From positions 1-49,174 of the forward strand of contig JAODAT010000129.1 of NCBI GenBank assembly GCA_025463565.1: a DNA stretch of 49,174 nt, read 5' to 3'. A program made the position numbers and the translations under genes. Source of the DNA: Microbacteriaceae bacterium. GTDB taxonomy: Bacteria; Actinomycetota; Actinomycetes; Actinomycetales; Microbacteriaceae. Positions within the stretch are counted from its first letter, which is position 1; the number at the start of each line of letters is the position of its first letter. Below, one piece after another: positions 1 to 7,997 of the stretch. Below the pieces are notes generated by a model, which worked only from the letters and a program-made list of their open reading frames with translations, did no database searches and had not been told where the DNA came from.

Positions 1-45
1 GAGCAGCCGGACACGGCATCGGGCGGTGCTCCCCAGGAGCACTGA
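1..45 (+). CDS. possible C-terminal tail of an upstream gene (partial)
   Basis: Reading from base 1 there is an open frame of 14 codons ending in TGA at 43-45, two bases before the next start codon. Such close spacing is usual for co-transcribed genes here, so this could be the tail of a protein whose body lies outside the window. The piece (EQPDTASGGAPQEH) is too short to identify and may be chance. Confidence 0.3.
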   Translation, partial: EQPDTASGGAPQEH

Positions 46-47
46 CG

Positions 48-695
48 ATGGCGGATGCCGTGCTGTTCGACGTCGACGGCACATTGGTGGACTCGAACTA
101 CCTGCACGTCGACGCCTGGACGCGGGCCTTGGCAAGAGCCGGCCACGGCGTGGACGCCTGGAGGGTGCACCGCGCAATCGGCATGGACTCGTCGGCCCTG
201 CTGCAGGCCCTGCTCGGTGAGCGCGCTGAGGCTCTCGGCGAGCGTGCCAAGCAGCTGCATGGCGAGTTCTTCGATGAGCGTTCCTCCGGGTTGACCGCGC
301 TGTCCGGAGCGCGCGACCTGGTCGCCGAGGTGGCTCGACGAGGCCAGAAGGCGGTGCTCGCGACGTCGGCCCCCGAGGGCGAACTCGCGTCTCTTCGCCG
401 GGTGCTCGACGTTGAAGGCGATCTCTTTGCAACGACCTCCTCGAAAGACGTGGCGACCGCCAAACCGGCGCCAGACATCGTCAAGGTCGCCCTGGAGCGG
501 GCGGGCGTCACCGCGGGCGACGCGGTTTTCATCGGCGATTCACTGTGGGATGTCGAGGCCGCAGTGCGTGCAGGCGTGCGCTGCGTGGCGTTGCTCACCG
601 GCGGGACCGGTCGGCTCGAACTCCTCGACGCCGGCGCTGACTCCGTCTGGGATGACCCCGCGCACCTGCTCGCGCACTACGACGAAGCGCTCTAG
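48..695 (+). CDS. HAD-superfamily hydrolase (phosphoglycolate-phosphatase-like)
   Basis: This 215-aa protein is a cytoplasmic HAD phosphatase of the beta-phosphoglucomutase/Gph type. Motif I is DVDGT (nucleophile Asp8, acid/base Asp10). An alpha-helical cap follows (about residues 18-80), then motif II around ATS, the motif III Lys in AKPAPD and motif IV GDSLWD. AGGAG at 36-40 sits 7 nt before the ATG, which supports this start. The gene ends tail-to-tail with the next gene, overlapping by 4 nt. The substrate (a small phosphorylated metabolite) cannot be told from sequence. Confidence 0.88.
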   Translation: MADAVLFDVDGTLVDSNYLHVDAWTRALARAGHGVDAWRVHRAIGMDSSALLQALLGERAEALGERAKQLHGEFFDERSSGLTALSGARDLVAEVARRGQKAVLATSAPEGELASLRRVLDVEGDLFATTSSKDVATAKPAPDIVKVALERAGVTAGDAVFIGDSLWDVEAAVRAGVRCVALLTGGTGRLELLDAGADSVWDDPAHLLAHYDEAL

Positions 696-1228
696 CGGCC
701 GCTCAGTGCGATTTCCCTGCTGACCCAGTAGGCGTAGCGATCCCACGGGTCGCTCACGCCTTCGCTCAACTCGGCGATGTGTGCCGACAGGGCGTCGTGC
801 TGCTCGAACCATTCGGTGCGCGGGATGCGGTGGCCGGCGAACTGGGCATGCCGTCGCCGTTCGAGCGTGCGGTCGCCGCGCTCGAAGGCCAGCACCTCGT
901 GGTGGGGCAGCGCGGCGATGCGGCTGCGCGGGCTGGCCGAGGTGCCGATCTTGACCCGGTCGTCGAAGCGCAGGTAGTAGACGACATCCACCCACGGCGT
1001 CACGGCGTCACGGTCGGGGTAGTCCCCGACCCGCCATTCGCACACGGCGCACAGCCAGCCCGACGGGTAGCGCACGCCCAGCCGTGAGCCGCAGGCGAGG
1101 CAGGGCGAGGGGAGCAGGTCGGTCGTGCCGTAGTCGCGAGACGCCCACTCCGCCACGAGCAGCACGTGGTGCTCGCACAGGTCGACCGGCGAACCGGTCG
1201 CGGCCGGCAGGGAGCAGAAAGCGCACAT
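692..1228 (-). CDS. Cys-rich Zn-binding protein with GIY-YIG/T5orf172-like domain
   Basis: A 178-aa protein with no annotated function that I can name. The N-terminal half has four possible zinc-ligand clusters (CAFC at 2-5, CEHH near 18, CLAC near 44, CAVC near 60), suggesting one or two zinc ribbons. The C-terminal half (about 85-145) has VYYLRFDDRVKIGTS followed by spaced Arg/Glu residues, resembling the MUG113/T5orf172 branch of the GIY-YIG superfamily. Nuclease activity is uncertain. The gene is monocistronic and convergent with the HAD gene. The domain call comes from motif resemblance only. Confidence 0.65.
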   Translation of the reverse strand: MCAFCSLPAATGSPVDLCEHHVLLVAEWASRDYGTTDLLPSPCLACGSRLGVRYPSGWLCAVCEWRVGDYPDRDAVTPWVDVVYYLRFDDRVKIGTSASPRSRIAALPHHEVLAFERGDRTLERRRHAQFAGHRIPRTEWFEQHDALSAHIAELSEGVSDPWDRYAYWVSREIALSGR

Positions 1229-1260
1229 GCCGCGAGCGTACCCGCGGCCTCCGACAGGTA

Positions 1261-1297
1261 TTGCTGCACAAGTACTATCTCTGATACAGTACCGGAC
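1261..1297 (+). promoter_or_regulatory. probable leaderless promoter with PadR operator
   Basis: TTGCTG (1261-1266) and TACAGT (1285-1290) are spaced 18 nt and fit -35/-10 elements. The PadR start codon is at 1298, only 7 nt after the -10, so the transcript is probably leaderless. An imperfect inverted repeat, GTACTATCTC / GATACAGTAC around T1282 (1272-1292; 8 of 10 pairs match), covers the -10. This is what an autorepressor site would look like. Inference from position; not a proven site. Confidence 0.55.
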
Positions 1298-1663
1298 ATG
1301 ACATCAGAACCCGAGGCGGGCGACGCCTTCGCGTCCGACCTGCTCCGCGGCCACACCGACACGATCGTGCTTGCCGTGCTGCGCACCACCGATCGCTACG
1401 GATTCGAGATCTACAAGACCATCCGCGATGCCACAGGCGGTGACCACGAGATCAAGGAGGCGACCCTGTACGCCACCTTCCGGCGTCTGGTGAAAGACGG
1501 GCTCGTCGAGGGCTACTGGGGTGACGAAACCCAGGGCGGCCGTCGCAAGTACTACCGCATCACCGACGCGGGGCGGGCCGTCTACAAGCAGAACGTCGTC
1601 GACTGGACAGCCACCCAGCGAATCATCAACACACTTCTCGACCTGAAAGGCGACACCAAATGA
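1298..1663 (+). CDS. PadR-family transcriptional regulator
   Basis: A 121-aa winged-helix regulator. The body TIVLAVLRTTDRYGFEIYKTI and the wing region ...EATLYATFRRLVKDGLVEGYW...GGRRKYYRITDAGR are typical PadR features. The start at 1298 is chosen because it follows a -10 element and inverted repeat directly; an upstream in-frame start at 1166 would run through that promoter. The stop overlaps the next ATG (ATGA, 1660-1663), so translation is coupled. PadR proteins commonly repress a neighbouring efflux system and lose affinity on binding the drug; the ABC genes downstream fit this. Confidence 0.9.
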   Translation: MTSEPEAGDAFASDLLRGHTDTIVLAVLRTTDRYGFEIYKTIRDATGGDHEIKEATLYATFRRLVKDGLVEGYWGDETQGGRRKYYRITDAGRAVYKQNVVDWTATQRIINTLLDLKGDTK

Positions 1664-2559
1664 GCACTTCGCCCCGGAAACCAACAGATACGTCCGACAT
1701 CCATCGTCATCTCGACGCGGCCTTCGCCGGCATCGAGATGACGCCGGATGCCCAGGACCTGAAAGAGGAGATCCGCGGCAACCTCGCGGCCCGCTCCGCC
1801 GAACTCCAGTCGGGCGGCGTCGATTCCGCGACCGCAGCGGAGACCGCCGTGCGCGAGCTCGGTGACATCCGCCCGCTCGTCGACTCCCTCGACAAGGGAA
1901 CCGGCAGCACCGCCGAGCTCGTCGCGCGAAACCGGGTGCGGCCGAATCCGGGATTCGTCGTGCGGGCGCTGCTGCTCTCACTAGTTCTCGCGGCGGGGAT
2001 CGTGCTGGTCACTCTCGCCGAACTCTCGGTGCTGGCGTGGCCCATCGTGCTCGTCACCGTGATCTCGGCTGCCACCGCCCTGGCGCTCGGCGGCCTCGTG
2101 ATGGACTCCCTGCGCCAGGAGACCGACGAGGATTACCCGATGCCACAGTCCCGCGCCGTCGGGTTCGGGATCGCGGCGGCCGCGCTGGCCGGTGGGCTGC
2201 TGTTCGGCTCGGCCTTCGCGGGGTCCGGCGTGTTGGTGCTGCTGATTCCCGGCATCGCGCTGTTCGTCGCCGCCATCGCCGCGTTCAGCTGGCTCGGCGT
2301 GACGCAGACCAACCGGGCCAAGCCGTGGGCGCTCGAATTGCGCCGCAGCTACGAGGGCACGACCCGCTTCGACACCGATCCCGTCGCGGCAGCGAGGTTC
2401 GGTATGTACACCGTCATCATCTGGCTTCTCGGCATCGGCGCCTTCGTTGCACTGAGCATCGCGGTCGGCTTCGCCTGGTCATGGCTCGCCCTGCTCGCGG
2501 CCCTGGTCGTATTCTTCCTGGTACTCGCCCGCATGCTGTTCGCGACCGAGAAGGGCTGA
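1660..2559 (+). CDS. membrane protein with permease prefix domain
   Basis: A 299-aa protein with a soluble N-terminal helical region (about residues 10-75; EEIRGNLAARSAELQSGG...A...ELGD) like the 'permease prefix domain 1' found beside PadR regulators. Six predicted transmembrane segments follow (roughly 90-115, 118-140, 165-190, 195-220, 245-270, 272-292). It is coupled to padR by ATGA and lies 5 nt before the ABC ATPase. It is probably an accessory component of the efflux system; its exact role is unknown. Confidence 0.75.
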   Translation: MSTSPRKPTDTSDIHRHLDAAFAGIEMTPDAQDLKEEIRGNLAARSAELQSGGVDSATAAETAVRELGDIRPLVDSLDKGTGSTAELVARNRVRPNPGFVVRALLLSLVLAAGIVLVTLAELSVLAWPIVLVTVISAATALALGGLVMDSLRQETDEDYPMPQSRAVGFGIAAAALAGGLLFGSAFAGSGVLVLLIPGIALFVAAIAAFSWLGVTQTNRAKPWALELRRSYEGTTRFDTDPVAAARFGMYTVIIWLLGIGAFVALSIAVGFAWSWLALLAALVVFFLVLARMLFATEKG

Positions 2560-2564
2560 GCACG

Positions 2565-3518
2565 ATGTCGATCACCGCTGACAGGCTCGCCAAGACCTAC
2601 CGCAGAAAGCGTGGAAGCGAGCCGGTCGTCGCCCTCGACGGCGTCAGTTTCCGGGTCGAACCCGGCACGATCTTCGGGCTGCTCGGCCCGAACGGGGCGG
2701 GCAAGTCAACCACCGTGAAGATCCTCTCGACGCTGACCCGGGCCGACTCTGGCACGGCCAGCGTCGCCGGCATCGACGTGACGAAGCATCCAGAGAGGGT
2801 GCGGCACGCCATCGGGTTCGTTGCACAGAAGCAGGTCTCCGACCCGATGGACACCGGTCGCGAGAACCTCGAGCTGGCGGGGCGGCTCCAGGGCATGAGC
2901 GCATCGGATGCCCGCGCGCGGGCCACCGAGTTGCTCGACCGGTTCTCACTCACGGATGCCGCCAGCCGCCAGGTGAAGACGTACTCCGGTGGCATGGCCC
3001 GCAAGCTCGATGTCGCCATCGGGCTCATGCACCGCCCGCAGGTGCTCTTTCTCGACGAACCGACCACGGGGCTCGACCCCGAGGCGCGTTCCGAGATGTG
3101 GACCGAGCTCGAGGCGATGGCTCGGGCGGAGCAGATGACCGTGCTCCTGACCACCCACTACCTGGAGGAGGCGGACCGCCTGGCGTCGCGCCTCGCGATC
3201 GTCGACCGCGGGAGGGTGGTGGTCGACGGCACGCCTGAGCAACTGAAGGACGCACTGCACGGTGACGCGGTCATAGTCGAACTCACGCACGACGCAGACA
3301 TCGCCGCGGCCTCAGCCCGCATCGCGACCATCGATGGGCTCAGCGAAGTGCTCGTGACCGGTCGAACGATCCGCGGCCGGGCCGCATCGGGTGCGACAGC
3401 GTTGCCGGTGCTGCTCGCCGCCCTCGGAACGGCGGTGGCGTCGGCCACGGTCGCCCGCCCCAGCCTCGACGACGTCTACCTCAGCCACACCGGACACAGC
3501 TATGGGAGTGCAGCATGA
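2565..3518 (+). CDS. ABC transporter ATP-binding protein, DrrA type
   Basis: A 317-aa nucleotide-binding subunit. Walker A is GPNGAGKST, the signature is YSGGMARK, Walker B is VLFLDEPTTGLD, and the H-loop follows in LTTHYLEEADR. The C-terminal extension of about 90 residues is typical of daunorubicin-resistance DrrA proteins. The ATG at 2565 is chosen because the homologous N-terminus (MSITADRLAKTY) begins there. The gene overlaps the permease gene by 4 nt (ATGA). Together they should form an efflux pump under PadR control; the exported compound is unknown. Confidence 0.92.
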   Translation: MSITADRLAKTYRRKRGSEPVVALDGVSFRVEPGTIFGLLGPNGAGKSTTVKILSTLTRADSGTASVAGIDVTKHPERVRHAIGFVAQKQVSDPMDTGRENLELAGRLQGMSASDARARATELLDRFSLTDAASRQVKTYSGGMARKLDVAIGLMHRPQVLFLDEPTTGLDPEARSEMWTELEAMARAEQMTVLLTTHYLEEADRLASRLAIVDRGRVVVDGTPEQLKDALHGDAVIVELTHDADIAAASARIATIDGLSEVLVTGRTIRGRAASGATALPVLLAALGTAVASATVARPSLDDVYLSHTGHSYGSAA

Positions 3519-4294
3519 TCGCCGCAATCGAACAGACCGGCCTTCTCACCGGAAGGCAGCTGCGCTCGCTGGTGCGCGTGCCGGCCTACCTCGTGATCAA
3601 CCTCATCCAGCCGATAATCTGGCTGCTGCTGTTCGGGCAGCTGTTCAGGTCGGTCGTCGACATTCCGGGGTTCAGCGGCGGCAGCAACTACCTGGTGTTC
3701 CTCACGCCGGGCATCGTGATGATGATGGCGCTGTTCGGAAGCGCCTGGGCGGGCAGCAGCTTCATCCAGGACATGGACCGTGGAGTGATGGACCGATTCC
3801 TCACCTCGCCGACCAGCCGTGGCGGACTGATCGTCGCGACAATGCTCTACCAGGCCGTGCTCACCGTGATCCAGACGCTCGTCGTGCTCGGCGTCGCCTG
3901 GCTGGCCGGCGCGCGTTTCAACGGCGGGATCGCGGGCATCCTCGTGCTCTTGCTCGCTGCGGTTCTGCTGACCTTCGTGTTCGCGGCGTTCTCGAATGCG
4001 ATCGCGCTCATCGCGAAGCAGCAGAGCGCGCTCATCGCGATTTCGCAGTTGATCTCGTTCCCGCTCATGTTCCTGAGCTCAGCAATCATGGACACGTCAC
4101 TGTCGCCGAAATGGGTTGGTGAGGTGGCGCGGTTCAACCCGTTCGAGTGGGCGGTCGTCGCCGGACGCGGTGCCCTTCAGCCGCAGCCCGACTGGACGAC
4201 CATCTGGCAGCACCTCGGCCTGCTCGCGGCCCTGGTCGTGATCATGACGGCGCTGGCGACCTGGGCGTTCCGCGCGTACCAGCGGTCGGTGTAG
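3515..4294 (+). CDS. ABC-2 type transporter permease, DrrB type
   Basis: A 259-aa integral membrane protein with six predicted helices. N-terminal QLRSLVRVPAYLVINLIQPIIWLLLFG is followed by the conserved ABC-2 segment with FLTPGIVMMMALFGSAWAGSSFIQDMDRGVMDRFLTSP. The C-terminal NPFEWAVVAGR is also typical. It is translationally coupled to the upstream ATPase and is probably the last gene of the PadR operon. A minus-strand gene ends 22 nt downstream, and no clear terminator hairpin is seen between them. Confidence 0.92.
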   Translation: MIAAIEQTGLLTGRQLRSLVRVPAYLVINLIQPIIWLLLFGQLFRSVVDIPGFSGGSNYLVFLTPGIVMMMALFGSAWAGSSFIQDMDRGVMDRFLTSPTSRGGLIVATMLYQAVLTVIQTLVVLGVAWLAGARFNGGIAGILVLLLAAVLLTFVFAAFSNAIALIAKQQSALIAISQLISFPLMFLSSAIMDTSLSPKWVGEVARFNPFEWAVVAGRGALQPQPDWTTIWQHLGLLAALVVIMTALATWAFRAYQRSV

Positions 4295-4316
4295 TGCTGT
4301 TCGGCCGCAGTGAAAT

Positions 4317-5129
4317 CTAAAAAGCGAGTGCCGCGGCCCGCTCCGCGATGAATCGGCGCGAAGCTTCAGGGTTTGTGTGCACCCGTAGGTCTCCTCGGGC
4401 CACACCTTCGAAGATTATCCGGGCGGCGTCGATCGGCTCGAGGCCGGTCTGCTCCATCGAGGTTGCAAGAATTCGCTTGCTCTCGGCTCCCGCGCCGTCG
4501 ACGTCGTTCACGTACGCGCTCTCGAAGATGGCACTCTTCACCGATCCGGGCAGCACGGCCGTTACCGCGATGAATGGTGCGACAGGCTCGAGTTCCTTGG
4601 CCAGGCATTCCGTGAGTGCGAGAGTCGCGTGTTTGGTTGCCGCGTATGCGGAGGTGCCGGGGTTGGTACGCAGTGCGGCGACCGACGACACGTTGACCAC
4701 GTGAGCGCGTGTGCCGCCGGCGATCATGCGAGGGACGAACGCATGGATTCCGTGGAACACACCGTTCAGGTTGATATCGATGACGCGGTGCCAGTGGTCG
4801 ACGGGAAGCTCCCAGGTGTTGCCGTGAAGCTCGATTCCGGCGTTGTTGACAAGCACCGTCGTGGTTCCCCAGGTGTCGTAGACGTCGGCGGCCAGGGTCT
4901 CGAGGTCGCTCGACTCACGCACGTCGACCCTGCGCCAGATGGCGTCGACGCCATCCGCTCGCAACTGCTCGACACGCTCGGCCACGGCATCCGCATTCAC
5001 ATCGGCGAGCGCGATCCGCATGCCGAGCCGTGCCGCGTATGACACGAGCCCCGCGCCGATGCCCGAACCGGCCCCGGTGATTACCGCGACTCCGCCGGCG
5101 AAAGCGTCGGTGCTGTCGTCTGTGGTCAT
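4317..5129 (-). CDS. SDR-family NAD(P)-dependent oxidoreductase
   Basis: A 270-aa classical short-chain dehydrogenase/reductase. The cofactor motif is TGAGSGIG (18-25), NNAG lies at about 95-98, and the catalytic residues are Ser149, Tyr162 and Lys166 (YAATK). It is the last gene of a three-gene minus-strand operon with a metallo-hydrolase (15 nt upstream) and a flavin monooxygenase. In such a set it would oxidise an alcohol to the ketone used by the monooxygenase, but the substrate is not known. Confidence 0.88.
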   Translation of the reverse strand: MTTDDSTDAFAGGVAVITGAGSGIGAGLVSYAARLGMRIALADVNADAVAERVEQLRADGVDAIWRRVDVRESSDLETLAADVYDTWGTTTVLVNNAGIELHGNTWELPVDHWHRVIDINLNGVFHGIHAFVPRMIAGGTRAHVVNVSSVAALRTNPGTSAYAATKHATLALTECLAKELEPVAPFIAVTAVLPGSVKSAIFESAYVNDVDGAGAESKRILATSMEQTGLEPIDAARIIFEGVARGDLRVHTNPEASRRFIAERAAALAF

Positions 5130-5144
5130 GTCAGTACTCCTTGG

Positions 5145-5981
5145 TCAGTGAATCGATTGCCAGCGGAACCGGTCGCCGTCATGGGTCACGTAGCCCCATC
5201 CCATCCCGGTGAAGTGTGCAGCCGAAACCGGCAGGTGCTGCTCGACCGCGAGCGATCTGACCCTGCGGAGGGCCGCGAGCGCCGCCTCGTGGTCGTAGTG
5301 AACCGGAAAATCCCAGCCGAACAGCAGTTCATGAACGGAGTGCACGATGTCGCCGAGCAGCAGGGCGCGTTCCCCGTCGGATTCGAGCAGGAAGGCGTCG
5401 GTGCCCGGCGTGTGACCAGCGGCGTCGATCGCCGTAATACCGGGGAGCACCTCGGCGTCGCCCTCCCAGAACACCATCCGATCGGCGAGTGGGGCCAGTC
5501 GCACGCGTGCGGCGTCATGTTCGGGAGTGCTGGATACGATCTCCCAGGCCGGGATCTCGTACTCCGGTGAGACGAAGTGATTCCAGTCCCTGCGGTCGCA
5601 GCGGTAGGTCGCATTGGGAAAGAACGGCTGGCCGTTCTGGGTGGCCCAGCCGATGTGATCCGCGTGCAGGTGGGTGAAGATGACGTCGGTGATCTCGGCG
5701 AGGGCAACCCCCTGAGCGAGGAGAGCCGAGCGAAGAGCGCCACCGATGTACGTGCCGACCGGCTGCGACCCCACCCCCGTGTCGAACAGCACCACCCGGT
5801 CGCCGAAGCGCACCAGATATGACCCGATGGTCATCACCAGTTCGCCGGTGATCCGGTCGCTGAAGGTCTCGGCTTCCGCTCTCTCCTCTGCGGTTCCGGC
5901 CGGGTAGAGAAAGTCGATCGTGCGCCGGGTCTCACCATCGACGATCGTGTCGATCGTCATCGAGCCGACTGTCAGCAGCAT
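5145..5981 (-). CDS. metallo-beta-lactamase-fold hydrolase (lactonase-like)
   Basis: A 278-aa MBL-fold enzyme with the dinuclear-metal motif H104-L-H106-A-D108-H109. Later ligands are in DAAGHTPGTD and LLGDIVHS. The architecture matches quorum-quenching/AHL-lactonase-like and related esterase subfamilies rather than true beta-lactamases; no signal peptide is seen. It lies 7 nt downstream of the flavin monooxygenase. Hydrolysis of an ester or lactone made by that enzyme is a reasonable inference from context, not something the sequence proves. Confidence 0.85.
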   Translation of the reverse strand: MLLTVGSMTIDTIVDGETRRTIDFLYPAGTAEERAEAETFSDRITGELVMTIGSYLVRFGDRVVLFDTGVGSQPVGTYIGGALRSALLAQGVALAEITDVIFTHLHADHIGWATQNGQPFFPNATYRCDRRDWNHFVSPEYEIPAWEIVSSTPEHDAARVRLAPLADRMVFWEGDAEVLPGITAIDAAGHTPGTDAFLLESDGERALLLGDIVHSVHELLFGWDFPVHYDHEAALAALRRVRSLAVEQHLPVSAAHFTGMGWGYVTHDGDRFRWQSIH

Positions 5982-5988
5982 CCGTTAC

Positions 5989-7791
5989 TCAGTTCGCAGA
6001 GAGCAGTCGGCTGTGCTCGGTTCGTGACGGCCCGAGTCCGTTCAGCTCGGCACGCAGCTGCATGGCGAGCAGCGGCGTGAATGTGCGGCAGTACTGGATG
6101 CTGCCCGAGCCGAACCAGAGGCCGGGCTGCGCGGTGGGCCGCCAGGTGTTCTTGACCTCGCTCTCTTCGTCGTAGCCGCCGATGCGCCCGACGCGATCGG
6201 CGATGTCGTCGCCGAACTGCTCGCGCGTCGCCGTGTCCTGGTTTTTGAACCCGGTGGCCATGATCACGGCGTCGACATCGCGGGAGGATCCATCGCGCAT
6301 GACCAGCCGCGTTCCCTCGAAACGGTCGATGTCGTCGGCCTGGATGATCGTGACCCTGCCGTCGACGATCAGCCGCGATGCGCCGACATCGATGTAGTAG
6401 CCACCGCCACGGCTGATGAACTTGCGGATCCAGCCGGTGTGGTCTTCGCCGTCATCCAGGCGCATGCCAGCCGCTCGCAGGCCGGCGAGCAACTCCTTGT
6501 CGCGCTCGTCGTTGCGTTTGGTGGACTCCTGCAGGTTGATCTTCTGGATGGACTGCACCCAGCCGAGCGCGGAGATCGTGTCTGCTTCAAGAAGCGGGAG
6601 CCCGATCGAGTAGAGCCCGAACACGTCGTTGGCGCTGGTGAGGCTTGTGACGGTGACGCTTCCGCGCTGCAGCATGGAAACCTCCGCCGCACCGTGCAGT
6701 TCGAGGTTGTAGGCGATGTCGTGGGCGCTCGTGCCAACGCCCACCACCACCACTCGCTTGCCGACGTAATCCTCACCGCTAGTGAAATCTTTCGAGTGGA
6801 GCACCGTGCCCGTGAAGTTCTCGATGCCCGGCAGCTCCGGGATGTTGGGAACGACACCGGTGCCGCCGGTGGTCATCACGATGTGACGCGGGTGGACCGT
6901 CCTGGTCGTGCCGCCCTGGTCGAGGTCGACATCCCAGCGCTCGGCTTCCGCGTCGTAGCGGCCTGCCGTGAAGTCCGTTCCCGTCCAGAAATTGATCTCC
7001 AGAGCGTCGACGTAGTCCTCGAACCAGTTGGCCAGCTTGTCTTTGGGAATGTACTCGGGGAAGACGCTCGGGTACGACAGGTACGGGAACTGCACGACGT
7101 GCGACTGGTTGTGGAGCTGCAGCGCGTCATAGCGAGTGCGCCAGTTGTCGCCGACCCTCTGGTGTGAATCGATCACGAGGTTGTCGACGCCGAGACGGTT
7201 GAGGTGAGCCGCCATCATGACGCCGGCCTGGCCGCCACCCACGATGAGCACCTCCGGCTCGCGGTCGGCGAACGCCTGCTTCCACTCGCGGATCTTTGCC
7301 CAGGTGACCTTGCCGCCCTGCTTGTCGTAGCCGACACCGGACGGTCGTTCGCCGCCGCGCACACTCGGGGCCCCGGTCACCGATTCGATCTGGGTGAGCA
7401 GCATCCAGGCGACGGCGCCGGCGGGTGCCGATTCGTCCACAACGAGGCGCACGAGCCCGGTGGCGGTGCCGTACACCACGTCGAACTCGAAGAAGGCCTC
7501 GACCACGTCATGCCCGGTTCGGGTCTGTCGTGCCGGGGCGCTGTAGCCGGAAGCGAGGCGGGGATTGCGCGGCCTGGCCCAGGCGATCGACGCGAGCAGC
7601 CGATCGACGAGTTCCGAGCGGCCACTGACCTGGCGGATCTCCCAGGTGAGTGCAGTGAGGTCGCGCCAGTGGCTGTCCTCCTGAAAAAGGTGGAGAAGCG
7701 CTGTCTCGTCGTGCTCGGCTTCCACGGCGGTGCCGAAAGCGGCGATCCACCGCTCGGCCACGGCCTGGGGCGTCCCTGGTCGCTCGGTCAT
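5989..7791 (-). CDS. SnoaL-like/flavin-containing monooxygenase fusion
   Basis: A 600-aa class B flavoprotein. Residues 8-140 form an NTF2/SnoaL-like region. The FMO body has an FAD site GGGQAG (185-190), the fingerprint FTGTVLHSKDF (326-336, FxGxxxHxxxF) and an NADPH site GVGTSA (351-356). The last fingerprint residue is Phe rather than Trp, closer to FMO/YUCCA-type than to classical type I Baeyer-Villiger enzymes. The start at 7791 follows GGAG by 6 nt; in-frame ATGs also exist at 7803 and 7812. It leads the minus-strand operon. Confidence 0.85.
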   Translation of the reverse strand: MTERPGTPQAVAERWIAAFGTAVEAEHDETALLHLFQEDSHWRDLTALTWEIRQVSGRSELVDRLLASIAWARPRNPRLASGYSAPARQTRTGHDVVEAFFEFDVVYGTATGLVRLVVDESAPAGAVAWMLLTQIESVTGAPSVRGGERPSGVGYDKQGGKVTWAKIREWKQAFADREPEVLIVGGGQAGVMMAAHLNRLGVDNLVIDSHQRVGDNWRTRYDALQLHNQSHVVQFPYLSYPSVFPEYIPKDKLANWFEDYVDALEINFWTGTDFTAGRYDAEAERWDVDLDQGGTTRTVHPRHIVMTTGGTGVVPNIPELPGIENFTGTVLHSKDFTSGEDYVGKRVVVVGVGTSAHDIAYNLELHGAAEVSMLQRGSVTVTSLTSANDVFGLYSIGLPLLEADTISALGWVQSIQKINLQESTKRNDERDKELLAGLRAAGMRLDDGEDHTGWIRKFISRGGGYYIDVGASRLIVDGRVTIIQADDIDRFEGTRLVMRDGSSRDVDAVIMATGFKNQDTATREQFGDDIADRVGRIGGYDEESEVKNTWRPTAQPGLWFGSGSIQYCRTFTPLLAMQLRAELNGLGPSRTEHSRLLSAN

Positions 7792-7997
7792 CGTTGACTC
7801 CATTTCGTACATCCGACTGTCCGGTGTGATCAGGCTGGCTCAGCCGATGCACCGTGGCAAGCAACGCGTGCCATTCAGCGAAATGTGCCAGTCTCGTGCA
7901 ACCGTCTCGTCCAATGGAACGCACCTCTTGTATTGTCAGGCACCCCCGGAGAGGCTGGGGAGAAACGTGCCACGAATCACGAGGAGTTTGCCCTGTC
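7792..7997. promoter_or_regulatory. divergent promoter region of the catabolic island
   Basis: This ~206-nt gap separates the minus-strand monooxygenase operon from the plus-strand reductase, so it must carry two divergent promoters. It holds a TGGAAC-type motif at 7915-7933, a TATTGT -10-like hexamer near 7931, and direct copies of GTGCCA 17 nt apart near 7869-7891. The decamer GACTGTCCGG at 7815-7824 recurs at 8982-8991, upstream of the IclR gene. GAGGAG at 7981-7986 is the probable ribosome site for the reductase. Confidence 0.5.
7915..7933 (+). promoter_or_regulatory. candidate IclR-type operator, copy 1 (weak)
   Basis: TGGAACGCACCTCTTGTAT shares TGGAACG, the A, C and CTTG positions with the copy at 22562-22580 (12 of the first 18 positions). 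It overlaps a possible -10 hexamer of the reductase promoter. It is the weakest of three copies and could be chance. Confidence 0.3.

Noticed and set aside
2037-2564. N-terminal extension of the DrrA-type ATPase
   Set aside because: The extension is the wrong-frame translation of the preceding membrane-protein gene; homology begins at 2565.
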